Part shown: one piece after another, positions 1-8,817 of the stretch
Numbering within the stretch: the stretch's first letter is position 1
How the letters are laid out: every line of letters begins with the position of its first letter
Assembly (NCBI GenBank): GCA_030024065.1
Contig: JASEIE010000020.1
Span: 1 to 22,219 of the forward strand
DNA from: Thermodesulfobacteriota bacterium
GTDB lineage: Bacteria; Desulfobacterota; BSN033; UBA1163
Direction of reading: 5' to 3'
Length of the DNA stretch: 22,219 bases
Notes under the pieces: generated by a model
Told to the model about the DNA's origin: nothing
Database searches by the model: none
The model's input: the letters and a program-made list of their open reading frames with translations, nothing else
Position numbers and translations under genes: made by a program

Positions 1-1123
1 CAAAATCGAATTTCTTCCATCGATGCACAACAGGAGAAGCATTGATTTCCTTAATGCCCAGTAGAATCCTTTCTTTGAGTTCCTGCTTGGAATTCACACG
101 GATATGTTTCAGGAATGTTCTTGCCATCTTGCCAAAGAGCGTCTCAACCAGACTCAACCATGAGCCATGTTTGGGGGTATGAACATAAAGGAAACGTCCT
201 GGCCTGCTTGAGAGGTATTTCATTGTTTCTTTCGATATATGGGCGGAATGATTATCCAAAATAATACGAATCGTAGATTCGGCAGGATAGTAAGCATCCA
301 TTTCCTTGAGTAATGATATAAATTCAGAACTTCTATGTCTATCATGAACCTGGGCAATTACATGACCATCATGCAAATCCAATGCTGCCAGAATCGACAA
401 GGTGCCCAGGCGTTTGTATTCATAATCCCTCATTACTCGGGACTGCTTTTCTGGATCAGGCATGATATCCGGTGCGATATTCTTGATGGCCTGCACCCCC
501 GGTTTTTCATCAACAGATACGGTAATAATAGACGGAATGTCGCCCGCCGCCGCCTCGTTTTGCAGATTGATCTCCTTGTATACGCACAAAACATCCGCCA
601 TCTTCTGCTCAAATTCCGGATCGCGTCGCTCCAAATAATAGGCTATCTTATGGGGGCGTATCGGATGCTCATTAAGAATCCTCTGAATTGTCGCCTTGAC
701 TGCCTTCTTCAAACAATCATGTCCTGCCTCCGGAGCATATCTCCTCACATGATCAGCCAAGGCGCTACGAGTCCACATCTCAGAGGCATAACCGTAATCT
801 GTTGGTTTCTTGCAGGCAAGATTGATCACCCAAGCCTTCGCCTCTTGCGTGATAACAGGCTCTTTTGGCCGATGATACTTATCTTTCAGTCCCTCCACGA
901 TCCCCATAGCCAATGCCTTCTCTATCCATTTGTAAATCGTCGGCCTGCTAACTTGATCCATCTTTTCAATATCAGTGATCGTTATGCCTTCTGAATATCT
1001 CAATAAAATATTTGCCCGCTGTACTTCTCTGATCGGCGCCTTCCGTGACTGGGAAATCTTATTCAATTGTTCCTTTTGCTTTTCGTCTAAAATTAACTTT
1101 GCTTTCTGGCTCTTCCGTGGCAT
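1..1123 (-). mobile_element. IS630-family transposase, 3' end cut by the window edge
   Basis: This is a DDE transposase of the IS630/Tc1-mariner superfamily, open for 374 codons from the ATG at 1123 to the window edge. The start follows a good Shine-Dalgarno (GGAGGG). The N-terminal third is basic with helix-turn-helix character (a segment reading VSRPTIYKWIEKAL). The catalytic triad is visible in one continuous frame: Asp205 in VDEKPG, Asp290 in DNHSAH and Glu327 in HTPKHGSWLSLVE. There is no frameshift or stop in the visible part, so the element may be active. It lies just downstream of the catabolic cluster in the same orientation. The far end of the element and its inverted repeat are outside the window, so the termini cannot be defined. 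Family assignment is secure; the exact IS name is not. Confidence 0.93.
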
Positions 1124-1244
1124 ATTGATTCCCTCCTATCGTTTTGGATGTCAATATACCACAAATGATCTTATATGCATATGTTTTTATGAAACGTTAT
1201 ACTAGTAAGCAAGTCTTGGTCCCTCAAACAGAGCCTTGAGAAGG

Positions 1245-1288
1245 ATGCCAGAAAACCCCGGGCTTAAAAGCCTGGGGTTTTCTGGCAT
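1245..1288. terminator. Strong bidirectional intrinsic terminator
   Basis: Two 21-nt arms (1245-1265 and 1268-1288) pair along their whole length with a single G-T/C-A discrepancy. The GC-rich core, CCCCGGGC with GCCTGGGG, is flanked by AAAA on one side and TTTT on the other. Read on the minus strand the core hairpin is followed by TTTT, and the same holds on the plus strand, so it can act both ways. It begins 42 nt beyond the stop of the last cluster gene (1330) and sits before the insertion sequence. It therefore marks the end of the catabolic transcription unit. Confidence 0.85.
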
Positions 1289-1329
1289 GTTTTATAAACT
1301 GGGTAAGTCTGTTTTCGTCGTAGAGTCTC

Positions 1330-3180
1330 TCACTTTATATTCACGTCTGCCTCCAAACCTAGTTCAGCGATTTTTTGCGCAGTCGGTATGCCTTCTTCGG
1401 TCCATCCCCTGTATTTATAGTAACGGTTAAGCATTTCCCCTAGGGGGGGTAAATTTTCAGCCGCATCGGTTTTCCCGCCGCGTTTATGAGTCAATATTCT
1501 TGGCGGCAATGTGTCATCCTTCCTGCTCATTCCGAGACGGACATTGAAAAGACGCTGCAAATTGAAGATGCGTTCTCCGGCTTTAAGCAGCTCTTTTGAA
1601 TCCATATCCCATCCGGTTACGAAACGAATCCAATCTGCAAGAAGGGAAGGTTGAGCACCCACTGTCCCATACTGCACACGACACAGGAATATGCAGAGTA
1701 TCAAAGAATTAAATAAGCACATGTAATCTTGCATCTTTGAAACTGACTCTGCTTGCCCCTCTACCTTAAATCGGTTCTCCAATGTGCTCCGATCCTCAAG
1801 GATTCCCAACTCTGGGGAGATATATCTATCTGCAATGGCGTAAGCCGAAACATGATCGGCTCCCCTCGATGCGGTTGCATACTCAAGCGCTATCGTATTG
1901 CTAGACCTCGGGTCATGCAGTGGTAATTCTAACCCCTTTATATGGATAGCATATTCCGATGCCAATCCACCCAAATGCTGGGCAGCCCTTTTAACCCCTT
2001 CTCCAAGGACTTCTCCAAACCCCTCCCTTTCGCCAATTTTTCTCACCATTCGAAGCATCGATCTGGCATCTCCCCAGCGTAGCGCGATACCCTCGGTCTC
2101 TCTTTCGGTGACAAGTCCTTTCTCAAACGCCTCAATGGCAAAGGCCATCACTCCGCCTGTTGATATCGAGTCCATACCATAGTCCTGGCATAAGTCGTAA
2201 GCCTCCTGTAGGACCTCCACATCATCTATGAGGCATTGAGAACCTAAGGGAACCATGCTTTCCAATACTTGACGCCTGCGCCCATTCACCATGTGGCACT
2301 CGTGAGAACTCGTCGTACAAGTTCGGCAAAAATACTTGTCGCCTGAAAGCATCATGGCTACTATTTTTTCCTGAAACCCTGGGAAATCTCCCGCAAGGAA
2401 ATTCTGAATACTTATACGCCCTTTTTGCCAGTGGGCTTGGCGGTGCGCCATGAATTGTTTAAGATTTTCTCCCTCCTTTGAATTCATACGAGACATTCCA
2501 ACGAACTGCTTAATGCTTTCGTTCAATTTGTCATTACTGTAAATCTGTGGTGCCTTTGTTCCTCTCACGACCACTGCCTTAAGTTTTTTAGAGCCCATCA
2601 CAGCGCCCAGACCGCACCGGGCTGCAGCTCTCCCGGCAGTCCCATCATTTATGATGCACGCGATCCTTACCAATTTCTCGCCAGCCGGGCCTATCGCAGC
2701 GACACTTGCCCTCTTGTCAGTCTCCTTTAGGAGGGTCTCATCCGTAGCAAACACTCCTTTACCCCATACTGACTTGGCATCCCGGAGTTCCGCTTCTCCA
2801 TCATGAATCCAGAGATAGACGGGCTCCTCTGATTTGCCCTCAAAGATAACGCCATCGAAACCAGCATGTTTTAGCTGATAGGCCCAACTCCCACCACTAC
2901 GGGCATCTCCGAAGATCCCGGTCAGCGGTGATATCGCTGTTACACTATAGTGGCTATTTGTTGGAACTTTGGTGCCCGTCAAAGGACCGACCATAAACAT
3001 CAATGGATTCTCCGGAGAAAAGGGCTCTGTAGCTCTGGTGGTTTTGTCCCACAATATCCTTGTAGCCAGTCCACCCCCACCGATATATTCCCTTACTTCT
3101 TTCTCTTCAAGATCTCTCGTACTGATCTTGCCTCGGGTTAAATCAACCTGTAGAATTTTGCCTGCATAGCCTCCGTTCAT
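1330..3180 (-). CDS. Aldehyde:ferredoxin oxidoreductase family protein (AOR 1)
   Basis: A 616-residue tungsten/molybdenum bis-pterin oxidoreductase of the AOR family, which normally interconverts aldehydes and carboxylates with ferredoxin in the cytoplasm. The N-terminal AOR domain runs to about residue 205, with GGYAGKILQVDLT at 3-15, GGGGLATRIL at 34-43 and RCGLGAVMGSKKLKAVV at 188-204. Later family blocks are GMDSISTGGVMAFAIEAFEKG (335-355) and LPLHDPRSS with YATASRGADH (419-443). Candidate [4Fe-4S] ligands are Cys285, Cys288, Cys295 and one of Cys496/Cys500. The spacing CX2CX6C differs from the CX2CX3C of characterised AORs. The ATG follows a good AGGAGA site. It is the last gene before the terminator, with a 154-bp gap from the PrpF-like gene upstream. 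The substrate is unknown, and it could be a specialised AOR paralog rather than a classical aldehyde oxidoreductase. Confidence 0.92.
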   Translation of the reverse strand: MNGGYAGKILQVDLTRGKISTRDLEEKEVREYIGGGGLATRILWDKTTRATEPFSPENPLMFMVGPLTGTKVPTNSHYSVTAISPLTGIFGDARSGGSWAYQLKHAGFDGVIFEGKSEEPVYLWIHDGEAELRDAKSVWGKGVFATDETLLKETDKRASVAAIGPAGEKLVRIACIINDGTAGRAAARCGLGAVMGSKKLKAVVVRGTKAPQIYSNDKLNESIKQFVGMSRMNSKEGENLKQFMAHRQAHWQKGRISIQNFLAGDFPGFQEKIVAMMLSGDKYFCRTCTTSSHECHMVNGRRRQVLESMVPLGSQCLIDDVEVLQEAYDLCQDYGMDSISTGGVMAFAIEAFEKGLVTERETEGIALRWGDARSMLRMVRKIGEREGFGEVLGEGVKRAAQHLGGLASEYAIHIKGLELPLHDPRSSNTIALEYATASRGADHVSAYAIADRYISPELGILEDRSTLENRFKVEGQAESVSKMQDYMCLFNSLILCIFLCRVQYGTVGAQPSLLADWIRFVTGWDMDSKELLKAGERIFNLQRLFNVRLGMSRKDDTLPPRILTHKRGGKTDAAENLPPLGEMLNRYYKYRGWTEEGIPTAQKIAELGLEADVNIK

Positions 3181-3334
3181 TGGTTTCTCCTTTCTTTTTT
3201 ATCAGCATGTTGGATCATTGATTTAAAAAAGACGCCAACCTACCCTACTTTCCTATTGTCAACTTTTCTGCTGGTCACATACCGAGGTCGTCGAGTTTAA
3301 CACTTCTTCTCTGGAATACTTTGTCGTCCAGGGG

Positions 3335-4486
3335 TTATATCGTGAAGCCTTCCTTGAGGTAAACAAACCCCTCCATGATCCTTCTCGCTGTCCGGAACAA
3401 AGAGGCCTCTTCCAGGCAAAATCCATTATCCTTTTCCACGACCTTTGCTCTCAATTCAATAATTCCGGCTGGGTGGCCGATTCTTATACTTGCACCTTGA
3501 CGTCCCCTCTCCGATAAAACCTCATAAACAACCGTCCCTCTCGTCTTGGCTGCCGCACCTGTGGATATCGTTCCTCCGACCGGATAGGCTTGGTGGACCC
3601 TTCCGGCGAGGAAGGCAATGCTCCTTAAGTCAATATCCTCAGCTCTTATCGTATCTCCACTGACATGATTGACATAATCCATAGGGGGAAAAACAAAAGC
3701 ACTCAAGGGTCTCGTTGGACTGAGAGTGGAAGCATCTCGTGGATCCTTCACAAATCCAAGCCGTTGTGCAACTATTCCTCTGATTTTTTCTGCGTTTTCC
3801 AGGATTCTCTGGTTGGCCATGATATCTTTGATCTCTTCAGTTCCCTCTAAACCGATGTCTTTGGCGAAGGCAAAAACTCGCAAGTTCCCCACCCCCACAA
3901 TTGAAACGGGGATCTTCCCCAAGCCTTCGACATCCAGCGTTTCCTTCACTTGGCCAGTGGGTAGAAGCTTCGATGTATCCCCTTCAGCTGGTTTGGAGTA
4001 ATCAAGCAAAATCTTTGACCCCGTCCCCGGAACACCGTCTATCTTGTAGTCACCTATGGGATTGAATTTATTATTTTTTACAGGGACAGTCGCATCGATG
4101 ATCTGATCCAAATTGGTATTATGAATCCGAACAACGGTTAACGGTTCCACCGCCTTAACCAAGCCTTCATCTATTGCAAACGGGCCTACAGCGGCTGACA
4201 GGTTGCCACAATTGAGATGCCAGCTAATTTCAGGCCGTTCAATCATCACTTGACCAAAGGTGTATTCAACATCAGCATCCGGACGCGTAGAGATTCCTAT
4301 GATGGCAACTTTACTAGTCAGCACATCGGCACCTGCAAGCCCATCTATCTGTCGCTTATCCGGACTTCCAAATACATTAAGGATCACTCTCTCACGCTCT
4401 TTCTGCTCTTGAGGAAGGTCTTTTTCATGGAAAAAGATACCCTTGCTTGTCCCTCCCCTTATAATGGCACATCTCACCGATCCCAT
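3335..4486 (-). CDS. PrpF-family isomerase (methylitaconate/aconitate isomerase-like)
   Basis: A PrpF/DUF453-family protein with the diaminopimelate-epimerase-like double fold. Characterised members move a double bond or isomerise unsaturated di- and tricarboxylates: PrpF (2-methylaconitate), methylitaconate delta-isomerase of the nicotinate pathway, and 4-oxalomesaconate tautomerase GalD. I choose the ATG at 4486 (383 aa): it follows AGAGGGATTCGAA and starts as family members do, with RGGTSKG at residues 10-16. An upstream ATG at 4522 would overlap the preceding gene by 25 bp and has a poor ribosome site. Visible active-site candidates are Ser14, Lys59 (in GADVLTSKVAI) and Cys93 (in LNCGNLSAAVGPFA). 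Ser14 and Lys59 appear equivalent to Ser17 and Lys62 of the Eubacterium barkeri isomerase, from memory. It lies 11 bp after a MmgE/PrpD gene, so the two are probably translationally coupled. The substrate is unknown. Confidence 0.92.
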   Translation of the reverse strand: MGSVRCAIIRGGTSKGIFFHEKDLPQEQKERERVILNVFGSPDKRQIDGLAGADVLTSKVAIIGISTRPDADVEYTFGQVMIERPEISWHLNCGNLSAAVGPFAIDEGLVKAVEPLTVVRIHNTNLDQIIDATVPVKNNKFNPIGDYKIDGVPGTGSKILLDYSKPAEGDTSKLLPTGQVKETLDVEGLGKIPVSIVGVGNLRVFAFAKDIGLEGTEEIKDIMANQRILENAEKIRGIVAQRLGFVKDPRDASTLSPTRPLSAFVFPPMDYVNHVSGDTIRAEDIDLRSIAFLAGRVHQAYPVGGTISTGAAAKTRGTVVYEVLSERGRQGASIRIGHPAGIIELRAKVVEKDNGFCLEEASLFRTARRIMEGFVYLKEGFTI

Positions 4487-4497
4487 TTCGAATCCCT

Positions 4498-5943
4498 CTA
4501 CCTCAGATGTTTGACAGACCATAGTTTCCCCAACTCTTTTACACTGTCAAGTTCGTCGAGGTTCAGTATGGCTTCAATGATTTTCTCCGCCTTCTCTTTC
4601 TCAAGGAAAGAATATGATGCGTTATGGCGGAATTTCTCGAGAAGCTCGGATTCACTAAGGGGATTATCCGGATCACCACGGGGCCCTTCCACCTCAGTGA
4701 CAAATTTTCTACCTTTGGCCTTTATCTCCACGATGGTCTTACGGAACCCGGGTTTTTGGCCTGCCTTCACCTTCCCAGCAATAATTTCATCTGTCTGTGG
4801 GTGCAACTCAATTTTAACTTTCTCTGACATTGCCTTTATCTCAGGGAGGTCGTATACCTCTGATGTTCCCCAGGCAGGGCTAGGTATCAGACCAAAGTAA
4901 GGTGCCAACCCGAAAATATACATATTGGCAAATTGAATATCGAGAGGGCTTTTAAGCTCCCTTCCCATTCGATGAGGCTGCTGAAGCCATGAGTCACCTT
5001 TAACGACGATCTCTTCTATATCGCCCGGCTTGATTCCATGCTGTTGCATCAGGTTACAAATGCCATCTATCCCAGCGTGATTACACCTGCAGCAGGGATA
5101 CGGTTTATACTCTCCACGCGTCGCATGCCAAACTTCACCCAATCCTTTAAGCAAGTTATCAACCTTGAAAAAAGGCGAACCCACCATCTGCCAGTAGCCC
5201 CATTTTCCATCCAGAACCGTAGTATCACCAGTAAAACCCTTTTCAGCAACCAGGGCTGCCGTCGTTGCCAACTGCGATATCCATCCCGGCCAGGCACCAT
5301 ACTTCAACATAATGGCAGGACCACCCGTATGCGACCATTTCATTGAAGCGGGCACGGCTGTACTCATACCAGCGATACCAAAAGCATTCCGCATCTTCTC
5401 AGCATCAAATCCAAGCAGTTTCCCAGCGCCGGCTACCCCACCGAAAACACTGTGTGAATAAGAGTACCTCAATGATTCCTCATAGTAGGGTGGTTCATCC
5501 TTTGGCATATTTGCTTGAACCAGAGAATTTACCATTCTTCCCCCGACCTCATGGCCGACTGCTAGCGCAACGATCAAGTCCTTTCCTGATGCATTTTGCC
5601 GCTCACCAATCGAGAGACACGGCGGAGTCACATAGGGACAGACATGACCTACCAGAGGTCCGATATAGTCATAATCAAGGGCATTGATCAGTTCTGCGTT
5701 AACAAAAGCTGCCAGGGCATAGGATGTGTAAGGACCTCCGATGATGCTCGCCTGGGGATTTCCACCTAATTCATTTATCAACTCTAATGACATTCTTGCC
5801 TTATCTGTTTGGGAGCCTCCGAGGGCACAACCTATTGAGTCAAGGAGGATCCACTTAATACCTTTAATCACATCTTGGGGTAGATCGTCAAAACCTATGT
5901 TGGTAACAGCATGAGCTAACCGTTCAGTTACATTTTCCATCAT
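4498..5943 (-). CDS. MmgE/PrpD family protein, divergent paralog (copy 4 of 4)
   Basis: 481 residues, the usual size for MmgE/PrpD proteins, which include 2-methylcitrate dehydratase, cis-aconitate decarboxylase and iminodisuccinate epimerase. The family blocks are present: ILLDSIGCALGG (32-43), NAELINALDYDY (82-93), an NAFGIAG motif (186-192), a candidate catalytic Lys214 in IMLKYGAWPGW, and YKPYPCCRCNHAGID (279-293). The active-site loop is unusual. Where the other copies have D-[FY]-[ND]-D followed by HPS, this one reads DYDYIGPLVGHVCPYV. The His (100) is kept but the HPS is lost and a Tyr replaces the second conserved Asp. Start choice is between two adjacent ATGs after AGGAGA; I keep the first. 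It is the last of the four paralogs and abuts the PrpF-like gene. Fold is certain, reaction unknown. Confidence 0.92.
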   Translation of the reverse strand: MMENVTERLAHAVTNIGFDDLPQDVIKGIKWILLDSIGCALGGSQTDKARMSLELINELGGNPQASIIGGPYTSYALAAFVNAELINALDYDYIGPLVGHVCPYVTPPCLSIGERQNASGKDLIVALAVGHEVGGRMVNSLVQANMPKDEPPYYEESLRYSYSHSVFGGVAGAGKLLGFDAEKMRNAFGIAGMSTAVPASMKWSHTGGPAIMLKYGAWPGWISQLATTAALVAEKGFTGDTTVLDGKWGYWQMVGSPFFKVDNLLKGLGEVWHATRGEYKPYPCCRCNHAGIDGICNLMQQHGIKPGDIEEIVVKGDSWLQQPHRMGRELKSPLDIQFANMYIFGLAPYFGLIPSPAWGTSEVYDLPEIKAMSEKVKIELHPQTDEIIAGKVKAGQKPGFRKTIVEIKAKGRKFVTEVEGPRGDPDNPLSESELLEKFRHNASYSFLEKEKAEKIIEAILNLDELDSVKELGKLWSVKHLR

Positions 5944-5966
5944 TTTTCTCCTTCATAAGGATTCTT

Positions 5967-5998
5967 TAGAGACCTTAGATTAAAGCCTAGAGACCTTA
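5967..5998. repeat. 11-bp direct repeat in the gap between two MmgE/PrpD genes
   Basis: TAGAGACCTTA occurs at 5967-5977 and again at 5988-5998, start to start 21 bp, which is two helical turns. The pair fills most of the 56-bp gap just upstream of the ribosome site of the gene starting at 5943. It could be a regulator binding site or a chance or duplication remnant; no palindrome accompanies it. Confidence 0.4.
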
Positions 5999-5999
5999 T

Positions 6000-7352
6000 T
6001 TAGACCGTTAAGGCCGTAATGACCTCACGGACATCTCCGGTCTCTTCTATTCGCCAAAGGAGATCAAGAGCATTTTGTGCCTGCTTCCGCGTGAGCATTC
6101 CAGCAGTCAATCTCAGAAACTTCTCTTCAATTTCAGCGTCACTCATAGGATTGGCAGGATGTCCTTTGGGATTCATCCTGTGCTGAACCCATTTCTGGCC
6201 TGATTTGCTCGTTACCTCAACGGTGCAGTGAAATGTCTTAGGGAATTCCCTTGTGTAACGCGGATCCTCTTCCAAGGTAACCCTCTGGAGGAGATCTAGA
6301 ATTTTGGGATCACGGTAACATTCAGGCGTGAACGTCCTTTCTGAGATTTCTCCGTCCATTAAGGCAACCACCACCAAGTACTGTTTGCTATGGTCTGCTG
6401 TCTCTCGAGTGTGGGGATCCCAATTGTCAGGATGATTGCTACTCGCTACCGAGAATCCATCCAGAATAATCCTGATAGACTCGATACTGTCGATGTCTAC
6501 CTCTCTTCGTAACTCAAGGGCTGTCTCTACAGCTAACAAGGCGGTGTACATCACCGGCATTGCTTTGAAGAAGGTTTGTTCAATCTTAAAGGGACGGCCC
6601 TCGCCTCCAAATAAGCCCAGCTCGAAACGCCCAGTAACTTGATTCCAGAGCCCGCACCGCCCCTCGATGACCTGATTGGGTCCGGTCATGCCCCCCTTTG
6701 CGAGCATGGCAGCGAAGAGACCATTCCTGGCTGCATTGGCCCCTGCACATCCCTTCCACATTGATAGTTCACCCGTCCTGGTTTGTAGCAAACCTATGTT
6801 GGGTGCTACAGAAATCCTCAGAGCCTGAAGCATCTGTTCTTTAGAAAGTTCCATTACCTTTCCCGCTGCCAGGGCGCTCCCAATCGCTGTCTCCGTGACG
6901 TAGTCCCAGCCACCGGTTTTGAACCCCGCTGAATCCACTAACTGCCCTACGATTTCGTAAGCCAGTGTAATTCCACAGGCTAGAGTCTTACCGTCGGCGT
7001 GGACGGCCTCACAGGTTGCCAGGATGGCAGCGATGTTGTCGCTGGGATGGGGTCCATCGTTGTTAATGTAATCGTCGTTGAAATCAAGATAACGGATCAT
7101 GGAACCGTTAACAAAGGTCGCCATTTCCGGAGTGGTTTTTATGGTGGTACCTAAAACAGTAGCAGGCATATCGCTGGTGACATGAACCGCAAGTCGCCTG
7201 GCAATCTTAACCGGCTCTGCACCGAATGCCCCCAGGGCACAGCCTAGAGAGTCAATGAGGCTTCTTTTAACGGAATGAAGCGCCTCTCGAGTCAGATCTG
7301 AGTAGGTCAGGGAAGCTGCATAACTGCTGATTCGATCTTCCGTTTGATCCAT
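6000..7352 (-). CDS. MmgE/PrpD family protein (copy 3 of 4)
   Basis: 450 residues, full length for the family. Conserved blocks include SLIDSLGCALGAFG (31-44), the active-site stretch RYLDFNDDYINNDGPHPSDN (87-106) with Asp90 and His102, and SMWKGCAGANAARNG (197-211) with the candidate catalytic Lys200. Near 315-320 comes a TRETADHS block shared with PrpD-type dehydratases, and the conserved C-terminal tail reads PKGHPANPMSD. It is collinear with the next upstream gene (7381-8745): Asp90, His102 and Lys200 fall at the same residue numbers, so the two probably arose by tandem duplication. The ATG follows CTGGAG with an 8-nt spacer. The family dehydrates, epimerises or decarboxylates acidic substrates; HPS and Lys are intact, so it is likely active, on an unknown carboxylate. 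Confidence 0.94.
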   Translation of the reverse strand: MDQTEDRISSYAASLTYSDLTREALHSVKRSLIDSLGCALGAFGAEPVKIARRLAVHVTSDMPATVLGTTIKTTPEMATFVNGSMIRYLDFNDDYINNDGPHPSDNIAAILATCEAVHADGKTLACGITLAYEIVGQLVDSAGFKTGGWDYVTETAIGSALAAGKVMELSKEQMLQALRISVAPNIGLLQTRTGELSMWKGCAGANAARNGLFAAMLAKGGMTGPNQVIEGRCGLWNQVTGRFELGLFGGEGRPFKIEQTFFKAMPVMYTALLAVETALELRREVDIDSIESIRIILDGFSVASSNHPDNWDPHTRETADHSKQYLVVVALMDGEISERTFTPECYRDPKILDLLQRVTLEEDPRYTREFPKTFHCTVEVTSKSGQKWVQHRMNPKGHPANPMSDAEIEEKFLRLTAGMLTRKQAQNALDLLWRIEETGDVREVITALTV

Positions 7353-7380
7353 TGAACTTGCTCCAGGTTATAAGATATGA

Positions 7381-8745
7381 CTATGGCAGCTCAAACAGAG
7401 TTACAATCTGTTCGACGTTTTGCACCTTTTCCAAATTCCACAGTCTCTCCAGAATTTGCTCTACGCGATCTGGAGGGAATACTGATTCCGTCAACCTTCT
7501 GAACTTTGCCTCTATTTCCTGATCGGTCATGGGATTCTTAGGATGTCCCTTGGGGTAACGTACCTCTCTCACATGACGCCCCCCGGAGCGAGTAATTACT
7601 TCGATCCGAAAACAGTTAGACTCTGGATGCAGCCTGCTGTATTCCTTATTCTCTCGCACTTCTATCTTCTGCATCAGTGTGTGGATTTTAGGGTCTCGAA
7701 TCTGCTCCTCCTCGAAGGCATCTAACCAGACAGTGCCATTCATGAGGGCTACAGCTACAACATAGGGAATGCTGTGGTCTGCTGTTTCCCTCGTGGTTGG
7801 GGCCCACTTATCCTTGCTATCCGCCGCTATCTCCAATGCTAACTCATAAGTTTCAATGATGACCTTCTCGATATCCTCTACCTTTCCATCTAACGCTTGG
7901 CGAAGTTCCAGCACAGGAAGGACAGTACATTGGGCTTCATGGTCTGTAGGAAAAAATTTGAGTTTATCGGTCAAGATCGTAAAAGGTCGGTCTTTCCCGC
8001 CGAACTCCGGTAATTCCATTGGTCCGCTCACCTGTCTCAGAAATCCCCTAGACCCTGCGAAAGCCTCTTCAGGACCTGTTAGACCCAGACGTGCCATCAG
8101 AGCATGAAACACTCCGTTACGGCTGGCATTGGCAGCCGCACATCCCTTCCACATCGATAGTGTCCCTACTCTGGTCTGAAGGAGAGCAATATTGGCGGTC
8201 GCTGCCAGAGCCAATGCATTGCTCATCTGCTGACGGTTAAGACCCAGAACCTTCCCCGCACCCGCAGCCGCAGAAATTGCCGTATTTGTAATATTATCCC
8301 ACCCGTTATTCCAGATGGTAGAAGCCTGGCCAAAGCGGTCTTGGATCTCATATGCCAAGACAATACCAGTGATAACAGTTCGGGCATCCGCTCCTACATA
8401 CTCTGCAGCCGCCAACACTGCAGGAATGTTGTCGCTGGGATGGCCGCTCTTCTTAGAGCCACTGGTATCATTGAAGTCCAAATAGCGTACCATCACTCCA
8501 TTTGCAAAAGCAGCCAACTCCGGTGTCGTCCGATGCCTGGTCCCTAAAAGCGTTGCCCCCGGATTTGCTGATGCCTCTGATGCATGAATCCGTGCAATCT
8601 TTGCCGGCTCCATAAAGTATGCTCCCATTGCACAGCCTAAAGCATCAATCGTTCGGCGTTTGACTTCATGAACCACCTCTGAGGATAACTCTTCGAAGTT
8701 CAGGGATACGCCATAATCACTGAGAAACGTTAAAATAGGGTCCAT
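7381..8745 (-). CDS. MmgE/PrpD family protein (copy 2 of 4)
   Basis: 454 residues. Sister of the gene that follows it 28 bp downstream. It shares RYLDFNDTS...GHPSDN (Asp90, His102), LLQTRVGTLSMWKGCAAANA (188-207, Lys200), a TRETADHS.PY block and PKGHPKNPMTDQEIEAKFR near the C-terminus. The ATG follows AAGAGGAG with a good spacer. The near-identical active-site segments of this pair, against clear divergence elsewhere, suggest they either act on related substrates (stereoisomers or successive intermediates) or form a heteromer. MmgE/PrpD proteins are usually homodimers; a heterodimer is only a hypothesis here. The reaction is not predictable beyond the family chemistry on C4-C7 polycarboxylates. 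Confidence 0.94.
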   Translation of the reverse strand: MDPILTFLSDYGVSLNFEELSSEVVHEVKRRTIDALGCAMGAYFMEPAKIARIHASEASANPGATLLGTRHRTTPELAAFANGVMVRYLDFNDTSGSKKSGHPSDNIPAVLAAAEYVGADARTVITGIVLAYEIQDRFGQASTIWNNGWDNITNTAISAAAGAGKVLGLNRQQMSNALALAATANIALLQTRVGTLSMWKGCAAANASRNGVFHALMARLGLTGPEEAFAGSRGFLRQVSGPMELPEFGGKDRPFTILTDKLKFFPTDHEAQCTVLPVLELRQALDGKVEDIEKVIIETYELALEIAADSKDKWAPTTRETADHSIPYVVAVALMNGTVWLDAFEEEQIRDPKIHTLMQKIEVRENKEYSRLHPESNCFRIEVITRSGGRHVREVRYPKGHPKNPMTDQEIEAKFRRLTESVFPPDRVEQILERLWNLEKVQNVEQIVTLFELP

Positions 8746-8817
8746 CGCGGGCTCCTCTTAATCATGGTAATGCCAGACTTCTCTTACACCATTGTGGGTT
8801 AAAACAGATGCATTCGT

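Noticed and set aside
335..994. 219-codon plus-strand frame
   Set aside because: It lies antisense to the IS630 transposase, whose frame carries the DDE triad; the plus-strand product resembles nothing.
3257..3262. TTGACA on the minus strand in the 154-bp gap before AOR 1, a perfect -35 hexamer
   Set aside because: No acceptable -10 box at 16-18 bp; not enough for a promoter call.
4217..4900. 227-codon plus-strand frame
   Set aside because: Antisense to the PrpF-like and MmgE/PrpD genes, spans their junction and has no family motif.
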